Source: Bacteroidales bacterium
GTDB taxonomy: Bacteria; Bacteroidota; Bacteroidia; Bacteroidales; F082
DNA: 64,000 nucleotides
Assembly: GCA_029983675.1 (NCBI GenBank)
Contig: JASBYY010000007.1
Coordinates: 8,612-72,611, forward strand
Direction of reading: 5' to 3'
Part shown: in pieces, positions 27,080-35,042 of the stretch
How positions within the stretch are numbered: the first letter of the stretch is position 1
Layout: each line of letters starts with the position of its first letter
Program-made: the position numbers and the translations under genes
The notes under the pieces: model-generated
Databases searched by the model: none
What the model saw: the letters and a program-made list of their open reading frames with translations, nothing else
What the model was told of the DNA's origin: nothing

Positions 27080-28156
27080 TCAACCTTCCTTCATCAACGG
27101 CAAAGTCACTCGAAATAGTGCGCCGTCATTCAAAATCACCACTTCCATGTTCCACTTCAGCCTGTAGCGTTCGGCAAGATTTGCCAGTCCGATTCCGTTG
27201 CTGGGTTCGTTGGTCAGCTTCTGCCGTATCGGGTTCGAGACGGTTATCGTGGCATCGGCAGCCGTGCTGATTGTGATACAGAGCGGCTGTTTGGCAGAAA
27301 TCACATTATGCTTGATGGCGTTCTCCACCAATCCTTGCAACGAAAGCGGCAAAACGTACCGGTCGGCAAAGGCAGGGTCGATATCGAAAACAAAGGTAAG
27401 ATTCTCGCCGTAACGAATCTGCATCATGCCGCAATAGGAACGCACGCTGCGAATCTCTTCTTCGAGGGTTACCACTTGTTTGTTGTGCAAGGAAGAACGC
27501 AGCACCACCGAAAGCTGCTGCAAGTAATCCTGCGCCCTTTCAGTATCGGTACCCACTAAGGACTGCAGCGTATTCAAAGAGTTGAACAGGAAATGAGGAT
27601 CCATCTGGTTTTTCAACGTCTCGTAACGCGTCCGCATGTTCTCGGTACGAAGCGCTTCGTTTTCAACGGCCACAATATGCTGGAAATACAAGGAGCGTAG
27701 TAGTTGTGATGTCAATAGGACGATACACATGAAGCTGAAATCGCGCATCAAGCCGCCACGCACCATGAAAAACATGAAATTGGGCTTCACCAATCCCTTA
27801 TGAAACATCAATGGCACCACAGTGAACAGCAAGCTCATCATAACGGTGATGAATAATGACCCGAAAATCAAAACGGCAAGCTCACTCGCTTTCTTTCTGA
27901 AACCAATACGCATGATTTTACGGTTATACAGAAACAGCAGCAGGAGTAAGAAAAAACTGAACAAGGAATGCATCGCTATGCGCGAATATGAAAAAGGCTT
28001 CCTACTTACAACAATATCTGAATTCATGAACAAGGCTTCGCTGTAGTGAAACGACAACATGAAAAACAAATGAAAAAACACACTGATTACCAACGAAATG
28101 ATAATCATTGTTTTAAGCGAGAGAAAGCTGGTATCGTTTTTCGGTTTTCTAATCAT
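27080..28156 (-). CDS. LytS-like sensor histidine kinase (His_kinase family)
   Basis: 358 residues. Four membrane helices (about 14-34, 62-78, 94-116, 140-158) have no large extracytoplasmic domain. The short linker coiled coil leads to the His-kinase box NQMDPHFLFNSLNTLQSL with H188. The ATPase part shows the N box LVENAIKHN and GIGLANLAERYRLKW. It should phosphorylate the LytTR regulator encoded just downstream. Its ATG overlaps the stop of the upstream remnant ORF (ATGA). Confidence 0.92.
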   Translation of the reverse strand: MIRKPKNDTSFLSLKTMIIISLVISVFFHLFFMLSFHYSEALFMNSDIVVSRKPFSYSRIAMHSLFSFFLLLLLFLYNRKIMRIGFRKKASELAVLIFGSLFITVMMSLLFTVVPLMFHKGLVKPNFMFFMVRGGLMRDFSFMCIVLLTSQLLRSLYFQHIVAVENEALRTENMRTRYETLKNQMDPHFLFNSLNTLQSLVGTDTERAQDYLQQLSVVLRSSLHNKQVVTLEEEIRSVRSYCGMMQIRYGENLTFVFDIDPAFADRYVLPLSLQGLVENAIKHNVISAKQPLCITISTAADATITVSNPIRQKLTNEPSNGIGLANLAERYRLKWNMEVVILNDGALFRVTLPLMKEG

Positions 28157-28665
28157 GACGCAAGATGTTTAATGGATAAGAGTGTATATTCCAACAAAAA
28201 CGACAAATCGAGATTAAAAGAGGGATGAAAAAGGGTATTGTTGAACCACGCGCCGGATATGCTTTCTTTTTCTCCGTTTTGGCAAGGAGAAAAAGAGGCG
28301 AGCGTGACCGTGTCAGATTCATAGAGTTGTTTAGTACGATCATAAGTGAGTTTTGCATATTTGAATAGGCTATTCGCAGTAGTGACACTTGCTTTAGCCT
28401 GACTGACGCTCGGGGAAAGTGTCAGTTTTTCTAACTCAGCCAACAACTCGCCTTTTTCCGTTACCCAATTGAAGCCTGTTGTCTGGTGTTCCATAACACA
28501 CGGTTTCCCGACTTCAAAAATCTCAGTTCGACCAGTAGCCTTATCAACCGAGACGGTATTTCTTAAAGTGAGACCATCAACGAGATCGGTTTTGATTTTT
28601 GGTTCTTTTACCGAAGGTCGGGCCTTACTGATTCTTTGAAAATATGCAATAATCGTGCCTAACAT
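28153..28665 (-). pseudogene. Probable remnant of an RND efflux periplasmic adaptor gene
   Basis: An intact 170-codon frame, but only its middle looks like a known family. ELLAELEKLTLSPSVSQAKA followed by SVTTANSLFKYAKLTYDRTK and QLYESDTVTLASF matches the lipoyl edge and alpha-hairpin of HlyD/AcrA-type adaptors. The expected signal peptide, second lipoyl half and beta-barrel are absent, and both ends are unlike the family. I read it as a truncated or rearranged fragment that stayed open. Its stop overlaps the kinase start, so it may still serve as a translated leader. An ordinary unknown protein is not excluded. The 287 bases upstream (28666-28952) hold nothing I can identify. Confidence 0.45.
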
Positions 28666-28952
28666 TATCCGACAAGCTTTTTTTGAAATTTTTCCATTTT
28701 TTTCAACGAGACAGCAAAAATAACACAGATTCCAACGAATTTGGCTTCTTTTTATCTGAAACGGAAATAATAAGGAACGAAACGGAATCTTTTCAGCCGC
28801 GAAATGGTTGCTGTTTATCGGAAAACAGCACTTATACCACCCTTTTTCATACCCCTTTTCCCGCTACTTGAAACAGCATGAAAAACACTATCCTGCACTC
28901 TGATTAACCCAAAAAACAACCATCAATTAGGCATCACTTCCTACAAAAACTA

Positions 28953-29621
28953 CTATGCCATTCCAATTTCTTTCTTTTTCACCCTCACGATGCCATTCTG
29001 ATAGGCAAAATAAATGAGTTCAGAAGTAGAATTAAATCCTAACTTCTTGAATATATGGTTTTTGTGTACCTCCACTGTACGCGGACTTATGCCAAGTTTA
29101 TTGGCGATTTGTTGTACGTAAAGCCCTAATGCACACAATCTTACAATTTCCATCTCGCGAGGGGTTAATGACCGGCACAATCTATCGGCATCCATTTTCA
29201 CCTCTTCAATAACACGAGCCAAGTCTTTACTGAAATAAGAGTATCCATTCATGATCTCGTGAATGGCAGTAACCAGTTCTGAAGCCCGAATCGTCTTGTT
29301 GACAAAACCTTTGACGCCCAGATTGAGTAGCCGAAATAAGGTATGTTCCGATGTGTCGGAGGAAAGGACAAGTATTTTCATGTGGGGATGGCATTCTTTC
29401 ACATGTTGAACCAAGTCGATGCCGGTATTGTCGGGAAGGAGAATGTCAAGCAACAGCAAATCCGAATCAGCATGTTGCTCCAATTGCTGCTTGGCAACAA
29501 AAACAGTGTCGGCTTCGGCAACCACTCTACACGACGGACCGAAGTTCTCAAACGACATCCGCACCCCCAATCGCGTTAAGGGATGGCTATCCACAAGCAC
29601 TATTTTAATCTCTTGGGCCAA
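28953..29621 (-). CDS. NarL/FixJ-type response regulator
   Basis: 222 residues: a receiver domain with phospho-acceptor D59 (DLLLLDILLPDNTG) and switch Lys in GFVNKT, and a C-terminal LuxR-type HTH (about 150-212; LTPREMEIVRLCALGLYVQQ, then SPRTVEVHKNHIFKKLG). No kinase gene adjoins it. It lies between the LytS/LytR pair and the end of the T6SS operon. A palindromic box at 29779-29802 in its upstream region recurs near the other NarL-type regulator at 63 kb. Target genes are unknown; the T6SS operon end is only 270 bp away but shares no promoter with it. Confidence 0.9.
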   Translation of the reverse strand: MAQEIKIVLVDSHPLTRLGVRMSFENFGPSCRVVAEADTVFVAKQQLEQHADSDLLLLDILLPDNTGIDLVQHVKECHPHMKILVLSSDTSEHTLFRLLNLGVKGFVNKTIRASELVTAIHEIMNGYSYFSKDLARVIEEVKMDADRLCRSLTPREMEIVRLCALGLYVQQIANKLGISPRTVEVHKNHIFKKLGFNSTSELIYFAYQNGIVRVKKKEIGMA

Positions 29622-29754
29622 TATGGTAACTTTTAAATATCAAAAAAGCGAACTTTCTCATCAATCAAAGCAGTTTCTTGCATCCGACATGTATTTCAAA
29701 AACCAGCCATCAGCAGAGCCCTCCCCACACACAAGTATCACATATTCGATACTG

Positions 29755-29802
29755 CAAAGAAAGTAAGGATTATGGCACTTGTCAATCATATAAAGATATG
29801 AT
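29755..29802 (-). promoter_or_regulatory. Palindromic box plus promoter of the NarL-type regulator
   Basis: On the minus strand ATCATAT-CTTT-ATATGAT (29785-29802), a 7-bp-arm palindrome, abuts TTGACAA. TTGA then lies 19 nt before TTTCTTTG (29755-29762), a near match to TAnnTTTG. The same box-plus-TTGACAA unit occurs at 63012-63034 and, shortened by two bases, at 63817-63838. Confidence 0.6.
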
Positions 29803-29894
29803 TTTTCGTCTCTTTTCTTCTTTCGAAACCAATAAAAACAGCAAAACGACCTCTTTCATGTATGTCTTTATATGGTTTGCCGTCGTAAATAGGA

Positions 29895-31640
29895 TCAATC
29901 CGGTTGACCGACGGATCTTATCTCAATAGGAGTAAATCCAGTACTGCGCATCGCGATCATCTTTTGCAGCCGTGACAACAGCATCGGGAGGTCTTCTCTT
30001 TTCCTGACAGCATCAGCGTTGAAATGGATTACAACTTGTTGGACAGGAAAGCCCTTACGCCGCTCAATGGTGCTGGCGACATCCTCTACTGCGTTTTTCA
30101 ACCCTATCTGGGTGAAAAAGCGAATGCAAAAAGCCTTGAGGTCGGCACGTGTGACAATTCTATCGTATGTCTGCAAAAAATACTTCGTCAGCATTTTCTT
30201 TTCCTCACGATCGACGAGTTCATTTTTCCCGCCGCCGGTTCTCATCAGCAAGCGGGTTTCCTTTTTTTCAAAATCCTTGGGTGGAACGACAGATGCCGAC
30301 ATTTCGATGTCGTTGGCGTATGCCCCGTCGGTGAAAAGCGCCGACAGTTTGATAACTCCGGCAGCACCCGTACTTCGTTTCAGCAAGGCATATACGCCCG
30401 ATTTGGGCACCCCACTGTCTTTTACAACATTCAGGATGTCCTTTAACACGATTTCCAACCGGCGCGACTTATCGCTGTTCTGCAAGCCGTTGACCTGCTG
30501 AAAAGCATAAAAGTCTGATTCATAACGCTTGCTAAGTTCATTGGCAAGATTTACGAGTTCGTTCAAATTGAACCGCTCGTTACCAAAACGGCGAATGACG
30601 ATACGTTCGAAATCGTCCATCGAGATATCATCATCCATAACCAGCTGCATGAAATAATCCTGATGGTTGTTATCGGGCAACGTGCCGTGCGGTGTCTTAA
30701 AATGAATGTCATCATCCACTTCCCAACCGCTCTCATTTGAAATCTTGACCATTGGGGAAGCCTGCGACAACGAGAACTCCTTTTTGAGCACGTTGACGAT
30801 GGGGAAACTATTGATGACCAGGTTCTCCGTTCCGAAGTCAAAAGAAGAGGTGACACCGATAAATTCAAAGATTAAACTTATTGCCGATTCGTTGATGGGG
30901 CGATGATACCGGCTATCAACCATATAGAAATTGATATCGCGCGATGCCCACAAATCCGACCAAAGTTCAGCAGCATTGAACATCATGGCTTTGTTATACA
31001 GCATATTAGGTTCTGTAAACCATGAATTCAGCGGAAAGCGGTCATAATCCCAAGGCTTGATAAGCGGAATCTTTTCGTCACCCCAATAAACATTGAGATC
31101 TTGTATCTTTACATTGTCCAGAAAGAACCCGACACTACTCAAGTCTGCATTTTCATCACTGACATCAAGCACCACATTCCACTTATCCGCCGACAATTTT
31201 CTTACTTTAGAGATCTTAGCTCCCAATATCTTGGTTCTGAAAAGTGGATGAAAGGGGAAACTCTCCCGGGTACGGATGGTTTCGCGTTTCAACAGAAAAG
31301 GATGGTTTTCGTCAACATAACACACCTCATCGTCTCCTGCCGTCTTTGCCGTTGTAATCATCGAGAACGACGGCATGGCCTGCGTCAGCTTATAGGGCAA
31401 AACCAAGTCTTCGAACTCATTCATCAGTCCAGCCTTCATCTCCTTCAACTCCTTATCAATTGCGTTCCCTTGGTGGACAAAAGCCGTTAGCAACAGGTTC
31501 ATCATGGGGTCTTTCTCCAAGCCATAGAAAGGGGCGTTAGGATTGTCGCCATCCCATTTTCCTTCCCGTTTCCACAAATCAAGCACCTTGATCATCAAGG
31601 CATCGACTTGTCGCTGTATATCATATTCTTCGTACATCAT
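29895..31640 (-). CDS. tssF: TssF, T6SS baseplate subunit
   Basis: 581 residues, cytoplasmic. The N-terminus (DIQRQVDALMIKVLDLWKRE) and the following FYGLEKDPMMNLLLTAFVHQ match the TssF of Bacteroidota systems, as does LVLPYKLTQAMPSFSM. A Walker-like or catalytic motif is absent, as expected for a wedge component. In the baseplate TssF forms a trimer with TssG and TssE around the VgrG hub. It is the last gene of the operon; its ATG region overlaps the end of tssE. About 270 bases after it separate it from the NarL-type regulator. Confidence 0.85.
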   Translation of the reverse strand: MMYEEYDIQRQVDALMIKVLDLWKREGKWDGDNPNAPFYGLEKDPMMNLLLTAFVHQGNAIDKELKEMKAGLMNEFEDLVLPYKLTQAMPSFSMITTAKTAGDDEVCYVDENHPFLLKRETIRTRESFPFHPLFRTKILGAKISKVRKLSADKWNVVLDVSDENADLSSVGFFLDNVKIQDLNVYWGDEKIPLIKPWDYDRFPLNSWFTEPNMLYNKAMMFNAAELWSDLWASRDINFYMVDSRYHRPINESAISLIFEFIGVTSSFDFGTENLVINSFPIVNVLKKEFSLSQASPMVKISNESGWEVDDDIHFKTPHGTLPDNNHQDYFMQLVMDDDISMDDFERIVIRRFGNERFNLNELVNLANELSKRYESDFYAFQQVNGLQNSDKSRRLEIVLKDILNVVKDSGVPKSGVYALLKRSTGAAGVIKLSALFTDGAYANDIEMSASVVPPKDFEKKETRLLMRTGGGKNELVDREEKKMLTKYFLQTYDRIVTRADLKAFCIRFFTQIGLKNAVEDVASTIERRKGFPVQQVVIHFNADAVRKREDLPMLLSRLQKMIAMRSTGFTPIEIRSVGQPD

Positions 31641-32119
31641 TACCAGACTTTTGTTTTAAATTCGTATGAATAAAAAGTATTGTTACCATCCGCCAGTCTT
31701 CCGGTGACCATAATTCGGACCTTGCTGCAATGGTCCTGAAAATCCATTATGACATTGACATCAAACAAACGTTTCTCATAACGTTCGATGGTGAGTTTCA
31801 GTTCTCGCGAAAAGGTGTCTTCGTTCTTGCTGTTTCCGATAATCTTCTTGAAATAGAGCGGATTGCGAATAGAGGAGAGCAAGTTGGCTTCGTTTGCCAA
31901 AGAAGAAGATTTCAAGCTCTCCATGAACCTCGCCTTGTCAACGCTAAACGATTCATAGCGAAAATCCTCCAATGCAAAACCAAAGTCACTATCGGCTATG
32001 CAACTGTATTTATCCGATGCGATCAGCAGGTCGAGGAAGGCATCTACCGACTTTTTCATGCTGACATCACCTGTTTCGGTGACCGGATAGTGTATTTTCA
32101 ATGGTATCTTTACAAACAT
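31640..32119 (-). CDS. tssE: TssE, gp25-like baseplate subunit
   Basis: 159 residues. KKSVDAFLDLLIASDKYSCI, followed by SDFGFALEDFRYESF, is the N-terminal pattern of gp25/TssE proteins in Bacteroidota. FSRELKLTIERYEKRLFDV leads into the C-terminal beta strands. In phage T4 gp25 this fold contacts the sheath base and starts sheath polymerisation. Lies 8 nt after tssK and overlaps tssF, so stoichiometric coupling is likely. Confidence 0.82.
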   Translation of the reverse strand: MFVKIPLKIHYPVTETGDVSMKKSVDAFLDLLIASDKYSCIADSDFGFALEDFRYESFSVDKARFMESLKSSSLANEANLLSSIRNPLYFKKIIGNSKNEDTFSRELKLTIERYEKRLFDVNVIMDFQDHCSKVRIMVTGRLADGNNTFYSYEFKTKVW

Positions 32120-32127
32120 TTCAATAA

Positions 32128-32991
32128 TTATATAATCGGTGTAAACACTTCTTCAGCCGGTTCAGGGTTGTCTTCCTTTTTCGGACTCAAGTCGGTCATG
32201 GCTCCAAGCGCGTCATTCGAAAAAGAGATAAAGCCATTCAAGTAGCGTTCTGCATCGAACGGGCTGAAAGGCACCGTTTCGGGTCGATTTCCATAAAGGG
32301 TGTAACTAAGAAAAGAAACGACTTTTTCACAAATACCGGCCAAATCCTTTGGCCCATCATCCACCGAAAACAAATCGACCTGGTCTATCACCATCCTCAA
32401 GATGATATTGTTGTCGATTAGCGACAGGTTCTCATGCGCCAACAGACTGCCAAGACACTGTTTCACTTCATTGAATTTTTCCATCAACACAATGGAACTT
32501 CTAATCGACACCATGGGTGGCACATAGTCCTTATACACCGCCCATTTCCTATTGCCTCCGATAAGTTTCAGCAACGGGATAGCGTTTCTGATTTCCGATA
32601 ATGCCTTAAAATCGAATTTACATTCATTTTCGATGTATCTAAGATCTCCCTTTTCAAAGGTGACGGTGTTGTCCTGTAACTCAACGGTAAAATACATCTC
32701 GCACCCATCTTTCATAGGAATGGGATAACATTGCGAAGCATTGGATTCCAGCACCACCACCTGACCGGTCGGGAGCAACGCACAGCATTGTATCTGATTG
32801 ATGTACAAAGCGTTTCCTACAATTTCATAATCAATGGAAAACTTGGTTTTAGGAATGATGCCAAACGTCTTTGCTGACAATATCTTTCGCAGCATCATGC
32901 GGTTTTCGGCAATTGCATTTTCCATTTCTATGAAAGTCTGCGGCGTTATCTCCATTCCGGAATGCCAATCAATTCTAATATCAGTATTCAT
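32128..32991 (-). CDS. tssK: TssK-like T6SS baseplate protein
   Basis: 287 residues from the ATG at 32991 (MNTDIRIDWHSGMEITPQTF); an in-frame ATG at 33009 would lie inside tssG. W-x-x-GM-x-I-x-x-x-x-F-x-x-x-E is the N-terminal signature of TssK, which links baseplate to membrane complex. It is shorter than proteobacterial TssK (about 445) but similar to the short Bacteroidota form. The acidic tail (KKEDNPEPAEEVF) is unlike the usual receptor-binding domain and may reflect docking to a different membrane complex. Confidence 0.75.
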   Translation of the reverse strand: MNTDIRIDWHSGMEITPQTFIEMENAIAENRMMLRKILSAKTFGIIPKTKFSIDYEIVGNALYINQIQCCALLPTGQVVVLESNASQCYPIPMKDGCEMYFTVELQDNTVTFEKGDLRYIENECKFDFKALSEIRNAIPLLKLIGGNRKWAVYKDYVPPMVSIRSSIVLMEKFNEVKQCLGSLLAHENLSLIDNNIILRMVIDQVDLFSVDDGPKDLAGICEKVVSFLSYTLYGNRPETVPFSPFDAERYLNGFISFSNDALGAMTDLSPKKEDNPEPAEEVFTPII

Positions 32992-33005
32992 AATGTGTTC
33001 TATTA

Positions 33006-33779
33006 TCAAATTTGCGTGTTATAGTCAAGCACCAAGGGCTGTTTTTCCTCCAGCACAAAGACTTGCGCTTTGTCTTTTACTTTGTAGGTACAAATCGTAT
33101 CCATGCTCAGGAACCAATACTGCACGAAATCGAACAACGGTTTGAGTTGGTTGGTAAACTCATCGTAACGCCGGCGGTCCAGTCCCTGCTTATGAATAAC
33201 AAAGAGCAAGTCATTACTACTCAAGAGACGATGTTCCACCTTGCAGTTCAACAAGTTGGACAAAAGTCGAGCGATAAGCAACAGATCGCCTCTAATTCTT
33301 GAAGCATGAATAATCAGTGGCGCCAGCTCCTGCACAAACGGGCTTTCTTCTTCCAGAATATTGTAGTCAAAATACATGAGCAGAAAGTCGGCTATTTTGT
33401 GTTCCAGCACCATGTTGGTGGTCTTCTCAACACGAAGAGAAGCATTGAACAACATGGAGTCAAAAGGCATGAAAAAGGACTTTATGAGATCCCTCTCTTC
33501 ATAGATTTTTTCGAGTTTTTTCGAGAAACTGTAATTCTCCAAGAAACGCAGTTCCGAGTCGGAAAAAAACATCCTCTCGGGCAAAACATCAAAGATGCCG
33601 TTTCTCGAAGTCCTCACCGTTTGTTGCTCTGCTTCACAGGATTTCAAATCGTCGGTATAGTTCCGGTAGAAAAAACCGGCGTGGTTCACCTCCCAATTGC
33701 TTATCTCGGGGTAATGAACGGCCAGCCAGGTTTCCGCTTTGGCATCTGCCATGTCGATAATGCCTTTTTCAGTAATCAT
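33006..33779 (-). CDS. tssG: TssG-like T6SS baseplate protein
   Basis: 257 residues. The call rests on position between the E1 gene and tssK, tssE, tssF and on features such as RNGIFDVLPERMFFS, which resembles the TssG/TssF-type LYDLLPEGLF motif. It is helical with no membrane segment or signal. TssG joins two TssF chains in the baseplate wedge. Slightly shorter than gut Bacteroidales TssG. It overlaps the upstream end of tssK. A divergent homologue cannot be excluded. Confidence 0.68.
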   Translation of the reverse strand: MITEKGIIDMADAKAETWLAVHYPEISNWEVNHAGFFYRNYTDDLKSCEAEQQTVRTSRNGIFDVLPERMFFSDSELRFLENYSFSKKLEKIYEERDLIKSFFMPFDSMLFNASLRVEKTTNMVLEHKIADFLLMYFDYNILEEESPFVQELAPLIIHASRIRGDLLLIARLLSNLLNCKVEHRLLSSNDLLFVIHKQGLDRRRYDEFTNQLKPLFDFVQYWFLSMDTICTYKVKDKAQVFVLEEKQPLVLDYNTQI

Positions 33780-33795
33780 AATCCATCAAAATTCG

Positions 33796-35040
33796 TCATT
33801 CATTCAAGTTAAAAGGAAAACGATTTTCATCAGCCGCCAGTTCAACATGATAGATGCCTTTTTCGGTACTGACTTCTATGACATCGTAGTGTGGAATGCC
33901 TATTTCTCTCAATGTAAGCCTTTTGTACGGAAAGTTCTCATCGATGTTTTCGTAGGCATTCTGATTCAGTTCGGAACGCGAGCTGGTGTAAAGGTCATAG
34001 TTGCTGTCAACATAATCCGGAATTTTCGACTCCGGCAGCATCGGCGTGAAACGCTGGTTGTTATGTCGCGACACGATGATATCGACAAACTTGTCGTTTC
34101 TCAGGTTGATTTCAACATCTTTCACCGTGAGTGCCTCTTTCAGCATCAGAAACGCATCTGAAATGCGCGTATCGGCTCCTAATTTCGGAATGCGGAGCAC
34201 CTCGTCCCAACATTCATGCGACGGACAGTCGTCGTCAAAAGCCGCCGAATCATAAACCGAAACCTTGTTGTGCATCCCTTCATAATGGAACCATTTTCCC
34301 GTCAAGGTGGAAAAGACTCCTTCTCTGACTTCTTCCTTATGGATCAGTTTCATTGCTTCCTGCACCTGCACGGCGCCAATGATAGAGGCAATGACCGGTG
34401 TTGTGGGAGTGCGTCCTAAATCCTCGTTCCGATGGGCAATGCCTGCGCAAGACAACTGCATGAAGATGTTCATTTTGGCATTTTCGGTGAGACCGCACTC
34501 GTAGCAGTTCTCTCCCTGCCGGTAAACGCGAACACTTCCTGTCAGGTTCTCAATGCCGCCCTCCACCCAAGGCACATTCGCCCTCATGCAAAGACGGTTC
34601 AATTGCATGCGCGCCAAACGGCTGTCAAGACATCCTATGACCACATCCATCTTGCGATAGACACCCAGGCCAACATCAGCATCCAAACGTCCGCAAACAT
34701 ATTGCACATTGATGTTCGGATTGATTTCTTTGACTTTACGCGCCGCCACTTCAGATTTATATAAACCCTTATCTGCATCAGCCTCCCTAAAAAGCACCGA
34801 ACGGGTAAGATTGGAATACTCTATGGTGTCGAAATCAACAATGACAATATTGCCCACGCCGAACAAAGCTAAGTTTTTCAGCACTTCGTTGCCCAAAGCA
34901 CCGGCTCCGACGACCATTACTTTGGCTTTTTTCACCACGTCCGTCTGATACCACGACAACAAGTCGAACACTTCCTTGCCCCACTCTTTTTTCACTTTTT
35001 CTTCCTTTTTTTCTTCTTCCATACCATCAAAACTTTCCAT
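33796..35040 (-). CDS. E1-like activating enzyme (ThiF/MoeB/UBA fold)
   Basis: 414 residues. The adenylation domain shows GAGALG at 45-50, the Asp-rich DFDTIEYSNLTR (69-80) that binds Mg-ATP, SVLF then KSEVAA, and IGCLDSRLARMQLNRLC (135-151), all E1 hallmarks. CYEC (179-182) and a downstream CPSHEC are candidate zinc ligands. C198 in QLSCAG, before PVIASIIGAVQVQEAMKLI, is the candidate catalytic Cys. Residues 240-414 form an extra C-terminal domain without a clear family. It should adenylate and thioesterify the Ubl encoded at 43.3-43.6 kb and pass it to the E2. Two nt separate it from the upstream gene; tssG follows. Confidence 0.88.
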   Translation of the reverse strand: MESFDGMEEEKKEEKVKKEWGKEVFDLLSWYQTDVVKKAKVMVVGAGALGNEVLKNLALFGVGNIVIVDFDTIEYSNLTRSVLFREADADKGLYKSEVAARKVKEINPNINVQYVCGRLDADVGLGVYRKMDVVIGCLDSRLARMQLNRLCMRANVPWVEGGIENLTGSVRVYRQGENCYECGLTENAKMNIFMQLSCAGIAHRNEDLGRTPTTPVIASIIGAVQVQEAMKLIHKEEVREGVFSTLTGKWFHYEGMHNKVSVYDSAAFDDDCPSHECWDEVLRIPKLGADTRISDAFLMLKEALTVKDVEINLRNDKFVDIIVSRHNNQRFTPMLPESKIPDYVDSNYDLYTSSRSELNQNAYENIDENFPYKRLTLREIGIPHYDVIEVSTEKGIYHVELAADENRFPFNLNE

Positions 35041-35042
35041 GA

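Noticed and set aside
32128..32991. Reading the TssK-like gene as a TssL or TssJ component
   Set aside because: It has no signal peptide, lipobox or membrane helix, and the N-terminal W-x-x-GM motif fits TssK.
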